From: Pogona vitticeps
Lineage: Eukaryota > Chordata > Lepidosauria > Squamata > Agamidae
Assembly: GCF_051106095.1 (NCBI RefSeq)
Contig: NC_135794.1
Location: 23,748,747 to 23,812,746 of the forward strand
Reading direction: 5' to 3'
DNA: 64,000 nt
A program made the position numbers and the translations under genes. Positions 55,241-64,000 of the stretch are shown here, piece after piece (positions within the stretch are counted from its first letter, which is position 1; every line of letters starts with the position of its first letter). A model generated the notes under the pieces. The model did not search any database. It saw only the letters and a program-made list of their open reading frames with translations, and was not told the DNA's origin.

Positions 55241-55769
55241 CCTTTTCCATGAGTGGATATAGCCACAAGGCAGTGGAGGTTTGAAATAGGAGTTTTCCTT
55301 CTCCTAGATGGGCTGCCTTCCATGGCTGACGAGCCCCACCTACCCGGCCTGCTCTTTAATAGTGCAAAAGTATGATCTGATCCTTAAAACTTTCCTGACT
55401 CCCCGGCTTATGCAAATCTAATTGGCTTTCCTATTTACCATATTAAGGCCAGATACAAAATTTGAGAATTTCTCAATGCGGTCCTGGGACACGCTCTTTT
55501 ACAGCAGGAAGTCCCACCCCTAGGCCCCACCCCCAGGCCATGTGCTCAGGAGACAAAAAGAAATCCCAGGAAAAAAAGACTCAGCAAGGCATCCATGCAA
55601 ACAGACCTGGCCTTCGCCCTCAGCCCAGCTTCCTAGGGAGCACACCAGACCACTAGATATACTTGTCTCCTGATCCTCCTCTTCCCCTGCCTTTGGCATT
55701 TGGAGGTACCTTTCTTTGAAGGCTGGAGATCATACACCCCCATCATGGCTTGTCACCTGCAATGGACTT

Positions 55770-55890
55770 TTCCTCCAGAAATCTGGACCCATCCCCTTTT
55801 AAAGGCATCTAGCCCAGATGCCATCACCACGTCCTTTGGCAAGGAGTTCCACAGACTGATCACGCTGGGTTAGCATAGGTCATCTGATCC
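55770..55890. mobile_element. L2/CR1-like repeat fragment
   Basis: Ccccttttaaaggcatctag, gatgccatcaccacgtcctt and ggcaaggagttccacagact match a common amniote non-LTR relic. Confidence 0.5.
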
Positions 55891-57876
55891 CAGTCTTCTC
55901 CATTCAAGTGACATGTGCTCCAAGCCTGTTGCATTTCTACATATAGTCTAGACAGACATTAGCACATGCAGTTTTACATAAATCAGGACCCTTTCCTGCC
56001 TTCTTTTATTGGTGATTCATATCCTCTATTTTTAAACAAGGCTTGGAGCGGCCACCTTAGCGGAGGTGTAAACATCTGTTTAATAATCTTGGATTTTATT
56101 TTTAAAATAATCTGAAATCTGGACCATTTTGCACAGGTTTGCTTCACGGATCAACCGCCTTTTATTTTATTCCCGTTGGAGAACCTTTTGAAGACCTTTC
56201 TGAGGAAGCCTTTGGTGTGAAAGCTATTCCAAGAAACCTGCTGTGAAGCAAATGAATTGGCAGGGGATGGTTTGACAGATCTCAAAAGGCTGTTAAACTG
56301 TCAAGTGTAAATGAATGGCCTTCGTCCCGTGTGTGTTTATCTACATTTTCCCCCTTGTCAAATAGGGTTTAGCCTGGAGGTGGGTGGTGCTAGAGAACAG
56401 GGTATCTGTGATTCGCAGCTTTCTGAAACTATTATTCCATACACGGATATTTGTAGCCTTGGTAGCAATGACAAGACTGCATGAATTCACCGACACATGT
56501 GATGGTGAGCTCGATTTAAAAAAGAAAAAGAACGTGGTTCAGTTGCTGGAGCTATTGCACGAAAATAAAAGCCTCTGTGACACCCCCAAAAAACCCCTTC
56601 CCCTCCAGAATCAGAAATCACCCTTTAATTGGTTTGGATTTTAAACACGCCACACATTCTGGGCTTGGTTTCAGCTTTACAAGGGCTTTTTAAGGAAAGC
56701 AAGGATACCAGCTGTTCACTTCCTGTTTCCAAAAAGGGGATTCACAAGCTCTTAACGCAGGTCTGGGCGTTATGGTGGCAATGCAATGCAAGTGACATTG
56801 GGAAAGGCTGCAGTAGGCACGCTGGATGTCTTATAACGTGGGGTTCCCGACCATGGGTCCCCTTCCCTGCAGGTCCTGGCCGGCCCAGCAAGCAGTGGTA
56901 AGGCTTCTGGGAGTTTTAACCTTAAGGGCATCTGGGGGCCCAAAGTTGGAGCCCACTGATGTGTGGCATGAAACTGTGTACCTGACAGATCTTGAGTCTC
57001 CTTCCCTTCCCACAGCAGCAGCCGTGTGGGGATTTCTTAGGTCCCCAGAGCAGATGCTGGGGGTGCAGGGAGGTAGCCTCCCCCCTCCCCCAGGGACGTG
57101 GGCCTGCCCTCCGTGGACAAGGAGTTCAGGCAGTGGAATCACACCATGGGATCATGGCCTCCCGTTTTGCTCGTGTTTCTCCTTTTTTTATTTTGGCTCC
57201 CTCTGTGTTGACAGCAAAGGCGGGAGAGCTGCTTTGAGAATCCTGCCGAGACGCTGAAGAAGCCGCATTAAAAGGCCCACTTCATGCCCACACAAAGAAG
57301 CTTAGCAGATACACTAGGAAGCAGAAGCACCCCCAGCTGCTTCTTGCACTCCAGGCTGATCTGTCTTGTGCCAGAGAAGAACCTTCTTCACCATGAGGCA
57401 GCAGAATCTGCCGAGAGGCTTCTGGGATCTTCTGTATCAGCTGCTCAAATACCCTGGCCCACTTGGGGATCGCTTTAGCTGAGCAACAAGTCATTTTGCC
57501 ATTTTCCTTCAGTCTTCAGCCATACTTAATCTCTGTTGACCCTCCTCCAGCCTGCCTCTCTAGTTCTTTCTTGCTGTACATCTAGTCCTTTTTCATTCTT
57601 GGTGTCTTGTGTTCATTCTGGAGATTATTCTACTTCTAGCTTCCTGCCAGAAGCAGAGTTATCCTCAGCCCTCGTGAACAGGGAGTACCGAGTTCAAAAT
57701 AGCCACCCTTCTGGACCTAGTCCAAAAAAACCCCCTAGCTGTAGGACGGCTGAGAATGAGGAGAAGCCCACCTTCTGACCCTAAAAGAAAGGGTTCCCCC
57801 CACATGGGTTGTCCAGCTTCCCTTGGAGGAAAAGAGCTGCCTGCGTAAGGAGAGAATTTCACCAAATCACTGGGTT

Positions 57877-57882
57877 TTTATT
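57877..57882 (-). terminator. RAMAC: Candidate RAMAC poly(A) signal
   Basis: AATAAA on the minus strand, about 630 bases after the stop codon. Confidence 0.5.
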
Positions 57883-58513
57883 TTATTTACACTGACCAAT
57901 GCGAGAGCTAAATCAGCAAACACTTTTGGGGAAACAAAACAGCAGGAGAAACACATTTTAAAATGACACAATTTAACCTTGATGAATCTTGCATGAATCT
58001 TGCATTTAAAAACAAAAACATGAAATGTTGCGTCTCCTATAGTTATTTACCACTTAGTGTGACTTTGTAGCTCATATTTCAGAATTAAACTGAAAACCAT
58101 GCTACAGTGCCACTATATATATATTTTTTCCTCCCCTTAGCTACAAAATAGGATGAATCACCATTTCAGGAAAAACATCCCCTTTGAGCCGAGGGCTATT
58201 GGCTATTCTTCCAATACGAAGCAAATGTTGCCCTTGTTCTGACGATTAAGTATCTCTTGATACGCGAGAGTCACAAGAAAATAAGAGGTAGTGAGTTTAT
58301 CGTTCAGCTTTGAGACTGGTTTCAGTCTCTGCTTCCCTTGTTATAATGGACACTGTGTAAACACACAGAGAGCACCTTTAAAAACAACAAGAGAGCCATG
58401 TTTTCCTACATCACATACCAAAAACTAAAACGGACTGAAGTCGATGGTTAAAAAGAACAAAACGAACAAAAGGGACGTGTTCTTCTCTCCGACAGGCACA
58501 GGAAGCTGCTGGG
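57877..58513 (-). other. RAMAC: RAMAC 3' UTR (extent inferred)
   Basis: From the TAG at 58514 down to an AATAAA on the minus strand at 57877-57882. AT-rich, no repeats recognised. Confidence 0.5.
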
Positions 58514-61500
58514 CTAGTAATGGCCATACTGGCCGTACTGGGACCCTTGAGAATATGAACTGTAGCCATACTGGGGTGACCACCGATGCTGGGAGTAGGG
58601 AGCGTGACCTTGCCTGTGTTGCTGGTGACTGTTCCCCCAACTTCTTTCTTGCCACTGACCCGATCGGTGGCCTCCTTGGCGATCATGTCGATCTCTGTCT
58701 CCAGACTGCCTGCCATGTCTGGATCTGTAAAGAGGGAAACAGCATGCGTAGAACCACATTTATTTTCAATATACACCACGGATAGTCAGTGATCTTCTAA
58801 AATATATGTTGTTCCAAATATGTTTACCTAGATCTGACTTTTAAAAAACCCAAAAAACTATGAATAGTAGTTTTCTCCTATGAAGAAAAATCCTTTGAAA
58901 ATAAATACTGCAAAATGTCCACATGAATGGCTTAGCATCTCTTGATAAAGGTCGAACCTGCCAGGCAATGAAGGAAGGAAGCCACCAGCCAAATAGGTAT
59001 TTTCTCCCCTTTTTTTGCAAAGAGGACTTCCTAAATAATATAGAAGAGCTCATGCTCAGTGGTTGAGGTAAACGTTAGATCCCAAGTTACATCCCAGACT
59101 TACAACAATCTCCCGGCAGTGTTGGAATGGGCTGGGCTAAGACAGGCGGGCAAATACCTTTGATTTTTTTAAAGCAGACTTTCCAAATGGTGCATTTAAG
59201 CTAGAGTGAAATGCCTATATAAACCAGGACACTACAGCGAATCTTGGGGAATGTTTCCACCCCCCCCAGACCCTCATAGGTTGCATCCACCCATTCCTAC
59301 TGCAAATAGAATGAGCTTTTTTTTCTTTTTTAATGATGGAGGAACTCAGGGAGGGTGCAGGAAGGCCCAGCAGCGATGCAGACAGCCCATGCTTGCCTGA
59401 TTCCCACCTGTGCTATAAACTGACTCACAGTGCCTAAACGCCATGAAATCCTGCACAAGCCATACTCAAACCAGTCTAATCACCGCGTCCTTTTCTGTTT
59501 CATAAGTACCAGCAGTCATGATTAAGTTCAACCCAAGGAAGGGGAGTAAAGTACAGCCTGGAGTGTTTTAAAGCATGACTCAGAGTATTTGTGGTAGGTG
59601 TAAAATCCCAAGTGCTTTGAAGCAGATGAGATGATGTATATTCAGCAGTCGTAAAGCATCACAAGAAATGTGGATCAGACCTTACAGAATATGTCAAAGG
59701 TTATCTAAGGATGCAAATTAGTTTTTTGTGTTTTTCTGGACAGCTGGAGGGGAGGGGGAATATTGAGTCCACTGCTCAGCACAGTCATTTTTCCTATTAA
59801 TAATTATGCCACAGAACAACCGGCTGTTTGGCTGATTAGGAAAAGCCTGGCTCTCGTTTCTCTTCTGCAAAGGGGGGGGGGGATCATTTTGTGACCAAGT
59901 AAACCATAGACTCCCAGGGCCAATCCTTCATAGATTTCAGTTCATTCCCTTTATCAGGAAGAGCACTTTTGTCTCCGCTCTTCAGAAAATGCAGAAGAAC
60001 TGCCGGTATTGCTTAAGCAGAGGCCTGCTATTCTCCACCAGAAGATTCATTGCAAACAACCACAACTAGCAAGGCCCATCAGGGATCAACTGCTGTCCAC
60101 CAAAAAGCAAGAAAGGAAATGGTGTGGGTTAAAGGCCTGAGGCTTAGTCAACAATCCTTTGGCCATGGAATAGCACTTCAGTAAATCTAGCCACTGCCTA
60201 GAGCAACATAGTGAATAAGAAAACATTTTTATATATTTGTTTTATTTATAGGCCACCTTTCTCCCAATAAGAGTACCCCAAATCTTTCTTGGCTTCACTG
60301 AGGAAAAAAAAAACGCACACCCTAAATTTCATAAGTAAAATGGAAACAAGAAGTCCAGCTTGCAAAACACAATCTAAAAAACGGTACCGATCTCTGTATC
60401 GCTGGCTCCCACCCCATCTGCATCTCCAGTCTTCTACTAAGGGAGGTGGATCTGCAGGCCGTTGGACATATTTCTGATATTCTTCATCTTCTGGCGTAAA
60501 TCGATGTGTAAACATCTTTTCATAAGTCTGAATCATCTCGGATATGGCAGGTTCTCTGAAACATAAAAAAGTAAGATACCTGTGGAAATTGCTTGGCTAA
60601 AATGGCTGACAGAGTGGAACGTAGTGTGAACACATGTAAAGCATAATCTTGTTTCATACTTCAACCTTAAGTGTTCTGCTCCCTTTTACTCCTTCTGCCA
60701 AAAGTCAAAGACCCACCTCTTCAGGTAGGCTTTGCATAACTATGTTAAGAGTCCCTTGGGGTGCTGTTTTGCTTTTCTACAGTTGTTTTCGGTGGTTTTG
60801 AATTAATTAATGGATGTTTAATTATTGCACATTGAATGCCTTTTAAATCTGCAGTTTATTGTGCTTTTAATATTACTTGTTTTAACATTACGAGCCACTT
60901 TGGGAGAAAGGCCACCTATAAATGATATTAAACAAACAAACCTCAGTGCTTTTACAATCACAGCAGGAATCACGATGGGCCCTGCTTAATCATCCACAGT
61001 TTGTAGCAAAAACAAACAAGAATTTTATGGTTCCTAGGCACTCAGGCACAGACATGCTTTATATCAAGGCAAATCAACGTGTGTTCTATCAGGTTTAATA
61101 TCACTCATGCCGACTGGGTGCTGCCAGGTGCTTGGCAACCTTTCTCCATCTGGAGACGGCAGGATTGAAGATGACTGAAGGCGATGTCAGGCTGGCATCA
61201 CGTCCCCGTCCACCCACATTCCCAGGGTTGTAGAACAATAGAAACACCTGCAAAAGCCTGCTTCTCTGAAGCAACATTGGTTATGTATACTTGCAGTAGT
61301 CCTCAGCTGTAGGGTGGGGTGGGGGCCTAGGGAAAACCATTATTTGTTGGTTTTATTATTGTGGCCGTTTTTAACAGACAACTGTGATGGTTCGTACTGT
61401 GCAAGGCAGATGACAAGCCCAGGAGATTCACACAGAACCCTTTGGTGCGTGGCCACATGCAGCTCCATGTCTTGTATTCAGATTTAATCATTTACTCATG

Positions 61501-62140
61501 TTAATTCTGTATGATCTTGAGGTTACCACCAAGTAGCTCAGTATTTCCATGTAACTTCTGAAGCAACTCAAAATAAATCATTGCCCACCCCCTTCAGATT
61601 ATACAAGCATATGCTTTAATGACTCTTTTGCTTCTTAGGGACAAACTTTGGTCAATCACCCTAAGGTGACAAAGTAATTTGAGTGGTGCATCTTTACAGC
61701 TTCTTGCTGGGTTAACATTTGAAAACTACTAACCCAGACTACAGTGTTACGTGCACATATTTATTCCATATTTTTATTGATGTACCTCAAACCTGGTTCT
61801 GCTTTGTATGTTCCCAAGTGTTCATCTGCCAGATTCTCACATGAATGTTCTGTTCTCAGTTATATGCATAACTGGGACACTAACTCTAGGTGGCTTAAAA
61901 AAACATTTGCATTGCTTTATGGTCGCTCATAACTTACACTCCATTCTCACTTCTCCACCAGCCACTTAAAAAAAATATGGTAATAAGGATGTTACAGCCC
62001 TACCTGTTTAGCCAGTTTTCAACGATGGGAGGTGGTTGTTCCGGCCGCTGGACATACTTCTGATACTCCTTGTCTTCCGAAGAGTACCGACAAGCAAACA
62101 TCTGTCCATAATTCTGAAGGATCTCGGTCACAGACTCCAT
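58514..62140 (-). CDS. RAMAC: RAMAC, RNMT-activating mini-protein, with a duplicated activation-domain exon
   Basis: RAMAC (FAM103A1/RAM) binds RNMT in the nucleus, stimulates mRNA cap guanine-N7 methylation and binds RNA through its Arg/Asn/Gly-rich region. Coding exons in transcript order: 62140-62004 (ATG at 62140; acceptor one base upstream), 60555-60388, 58724-58514 (TAG). If all are joined, phases match and give 171 aa; human RAMAC has 118. Exons 1 and 2 each encode a full activation domain: ILQNYGQMFACRYSSEDKEY and MIQTYEKMFTHRFTPEDEEY, each followed by QKYVQRP and PPP. The last exon encodes the RNA-binding/QYGHY tail (QWQERSWGNSHQQHRQ, ending GQYGHY). Exon 2 continues into WGGSQRYRDR, as the human domain does, so it is probably the orthologous copy and exon 1 the extra one. 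Skipping exon 2 gives 115 aa; starting at the ATG inside exon 2 gives 119 aa. Non-coding first exon not located. Gene identity is near certain; transcript structure is inferred. Confidence 0.93.
58725..60387 (-). other. RAMAC intron between exon B and the last exon
   Basis: A G run at about 59872-59881 and a SINE-tail-like fragment at about 60235-60270 (tttatttataggccaccttt). No further copy of the activation-domain exon was found by eye. Confidence 0.55.
60388..60555 (-). other. RAMAC: RAMAC coding exon B (activation domain plus start of RNA-binding region)
   Basis: The acceptor is tttcag and the exon starts AGAACC; the donor is gtaccg after GATCG. At 168 nt it has the same phase at both ends as exon A. 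It encodes REPAISEMIQTYEKMF, the domain core, then VEDWRCRWGGSQRYRDR. An internal ATG (Met of EMIQTYEKMF) could start translation if exon A is skipped. Confidence 0.9.
60556..62003 (-). other. RAMAC intron between exons A and B
   Basis: A LINE/SINE tail lies at 60690-60945; the remainder is AT-moderate with no recognisable exon. No third activation-domain copy was seen. Confidence 0.55.
60690..60945 (+). mobile_element. LINE/SINE 3' tail
   Basis: Acccacctcttcaggtaggc followed by a T-rich stretch and tacgagccactttgggagaa, then aaggccacctataaatgat, is the usual order at the end of reptile LINE/SINE copies. Confidence 0.5.
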
Positions 62141-62141
62141 T
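62004..62141 (-). other. RAMAC: RAMAC coding exon A (extra activation-domain copy, carries the ATG)
   Basis: The acceptor ends attgcag and the exon starts with a single untranslated A before ATG. It ends in AAACAG before a gtaggg donor. It encodes 45 residues plus two bases (AG), so it is a 138-nt exon with matching phase at both ends. By hand alignment, 24 of 45 residues are identical to exon B, including nine in a row (EYQKYVQRP). The reading frame is intact. Confidence 0.9.
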
Positions 62142-63720
62142 CTGCAATCTCTACGAGTACAAAAACCAAAAACCACCAACCCTGTTTCAACAATCTTTCA
62201 AAGTCATACATGTTTGTAAATCACTGGGCTAAAACCTATCAACAATTTGAATATACAAGATCTGTTAAGCAAACCATCGTTAATAAATTTTGTGGATCAT
62301 AGGGTTTGTCTGAAAAAAAGATACATGGTGCAGCACCATAACCGTCATGACTTGTGCAACAACAACAAAACAGGAGCAGGAAATGTTGCTTGACTTCTCT
62401 ACTCCCATCATCCTGTACTCTTGGTGGACTGCGAAGAGTGGACAGGAAGTGGAAACCCAACAAAATCTGGAGGTCTACCAATTCCCCGTGGCTATTTTAT
62501 AAATATGGTAAAGGTTCCCCTTGACATTTAATCCAGTCGTATCAGACTCTAGGGAATGTGCTCATCCCTGTCTCCAAGCCATAGAGCCAGTGTTTGTCCA
62601 AAGAGTTTCCGTGGTCACGTGGCCAGTGCGACTAGACACGGAACGCCATTACCTTCCCACCATGGTGGTACCTAGTTATCAACTTGCATTTTTACATGCC
62701 TTTAAATGGCTAGGTTGGCAGGAGCTGGGACAAGTGGCGGGAGCTCACTCCGTCACGTGGATTTGATCTTACGACGGCGGGTCTTCTGACCTTGTAGCCC
62801 AGAGGCTTCTGCAGTTTAACCCGCAGCGCCACCCACGTCCCTTGACGATGGACTAGTCATCAAAACAGACCACAAGTATATCAGGAGGAAGTACTGGGGT
62901 TAAAAGAAACAAGACTTTAAGTTCGCTTACAAGGGAGGAAAACTGTCCCTCTTGGACCTGGAGGCTTATCCCAACCCCTCCCTGCACCCCAATATGTGGC
63001 TCTTCTAGCCCCACTTTCTAATGTGGGACTTACTTTGACGGCAGCTCTTCGTCCCTCGAAATGCCGACCCAAATATTTGGATTTCCACCCCCTCTTTCCT
63101 CCATCTTTTTTTTTTAAATCTACCTTGCCTGCTGAAGACGTCTGAGGAGAACTTGAAAGCTGGGTCAGTTTGTGCCTTCCTTCCTTCTTTCATCTAAATT
63201 ATTTAACCCTGCCCATCTTCTGGTCAGATTACAACACAACGTAAGCCAAAATTCAATAACAAACCTCAGTTAAACCATCAAACCAAAGAAAAACCCGAAC
63301 GTGTACGAACTGTCCATAAGAGGCCGTTAGTTCATCCTTGGAGGTAAATCAGCCAGATTTCCATGAGGAAGGTTTGGGCTGTTGTTCTATGGATTTAATC
63401 CTAGTATAGATGAACCAGGGGGGTTCATGCTCCTTTCGACACACACACACCCCGCCCCCGACTTCTTTTCCTCTTTTTGGAGGGTTTTGGGGTTTGTTTG
63501 CTTTTTTGCAAAGCTCTCTCTCCCTCTGCCCATGCACAGAGGCACTGTTGCCCCTGAAAAGAGGCAGCCCCCTGCTCCAAAAAGCAAGGGTGCAAATTAA
63601 GGTCTGGACTGGACCTCTCAAGACAGAGAGGGTTGCAAAACAAAAAGGGGAGGGGGAGAAAAACAAAACAAACACCCCCGATTCCCCCTCCCCCAACCCA
63701 CCTCAATTCTCCCTCCAGCA
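62142..63720 (-). other. RAMAC 5' intron or leader region
   Basis: Between the first coding exon and the promoter. Contains the Sauria SINE (62507-62840) and purine/pyrimidine runs. A non-coding first exon must end somewhere upstream of 62141, but several donors are equally plausible and I choose none. Confidence 0.5.
62507..62840 (-). mobile_element. Sauria SINE, near full length
   Basis: Read on the minus strand: ggtggcgctgcgggttaaac (A-box), a degenerate B-box (aagatcaaatcc), gagctcccgccacttg, tcctgccaacctagcc, aggtaccaccatggtggga, gtgatgagcac-like body and tail (gtctgatacgactggattaa, then ggggaacctttacc). This matches the Sauria SINE consensus as I remember it from head to tail, restricted to squamates. 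Confidence 0.85.
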
Positions 63721-63729
63721 ACGACCACC

Positions 63730-63930
63730 ACCTCGCCTCCTCTCTTTCCGCGCGCGGACGCTTCCTACTTCCGGTCCCGCCCTCGCCCCGCCCACACCGG
63801 GGCGGGGTTCCGCCTGGCCGAGGCGGGAGTCGGCGGGCGGGGCCGAGGAGGGAGCTGACGTCATAGGTGGCTTTAAAAGGGGGGCGCGGCCTCGCGCGCG
63901 CCGCCTCAGCTTCGCCTCATGAGGGGCGCG
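63730..63930. promoter_or_regulatory. RAMAC: RAMAC CpG-rich promoter, possibly bidirectional, with CRE
   Basis: CpG-dense block. An ETS-type site (ACTTCCGG, 63767-63774) faces RAMAC. A perfect palindromic CRE (TGACGTCA) lies at 63856-63863 and a TATA-like tttaaaag at 63872-63879 points rightwards. In human the next gene in this direction is HOMER2, but no HOMER2 coding sequence lies before the window end. Confidence 0.5.
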
Positions 63931-64000
63931 GGAATGTTTGAGGGAGAGTTTAGGTGTTAATAAACGTATATACACATATGTATACGTATATGGACCAATT

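Larger units (their letters stand above)
46521..57870. other. Gene-poor spacer between convergent C15orf40 and RAMAC
   Basis: 11 kb with no recognisable gene. It contains simple repeats (47315-47360, C run to 47379; G runs at about 48891-48901 and 50048-50063), several repeat relics listed separately, and the open frame at 52344-53048. The rest is unique-looking. Confidence 0.55.

Noticed and set aside
63410-63922. 170-codon plus-strand frame at the RAMAC promoter
   Set aside because: Pro/Ser/Arg-rich product of a CpG island; no homology recognised and no HOMER2 N-terminal signature.

Overview
The window is vertebrate nuclear DNA, most likely from a squamate reptile (lizard or snake). The evidence is spliced genes with GT-AG introns and amniote gene content, plus a repeat set typical of squamates: a near-complete Sauria-type tRNA SINE, a BovB (RTE) LINE 3' end, CR1 3' ends, palindromic hAT-type miniature elements and long simple repeats. 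Species cannot be fixed from the sequence alone.

Five protein-coding genes can be assembled exon by exon: HDGFL3 (+, exon 2 to the end; first coding exon lies upstream of the window), TM6SF1 (-, complete, 10 coding exons, 370 aa), BTBD1 (+, complete, 8 coding exons, 483 aa), the C15orf40 orthologue (+, complete, 4 exons, 160 aa) and RAMAC (-, all coding exons). From memory of the human map, this is the order and relative orientation of human 15q25.2, read in the opposite direction, so the block is an ancient amniote synteny. The genes are unrelated in function: chromatin-binding PWWP protein, EXPERA membrane protein, CUL3 adaptor, YggU/DUF167 protein, and cap-methyltransferase activator.

Layout: 1-4672 is HDGFL3 intron 1, with a GC-rich, G/C-homopolymer-rich tract at about 2.2-3.9 kb. 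HDGFL3 exons run to 10998 and its 3' UTR converges on TM6SF1 (14.5-29.6 kb, minus). TM6SF1 introns carry large microsatellites and several transposon relics. A CpG-rich TM6SF1 promoter, a 3.4 kb spacer with a perfect (AAG)33 and the BTBD1 promoter (five NRF1-like motifs) follow. BTBD1 (33.0-42.2 kb) and C15orf40 (43.6-46.0 kb) are in tandem. A gene-poor stretch from 46.5 to 57.9 kb is mostly old repeats, with one unexplained 234-codon ORF. RAMAC lies at 57.9-62.1 kb, with a CpG-rich promoter and a palindromic CRE near the right edge.

The most unusual thing found is in RAMAC. The exon encoding its RNMT-activating domain is present twice in tandem (62004-62141 and 60388-60555). Both copies are intact, have usable splice sites, the same intron phase and lengths divisible by three, so a 171-aa protein with two activation domains, or alternative single-domain forms, can be made. 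Human RAMAC (118 aa) has one such domain.
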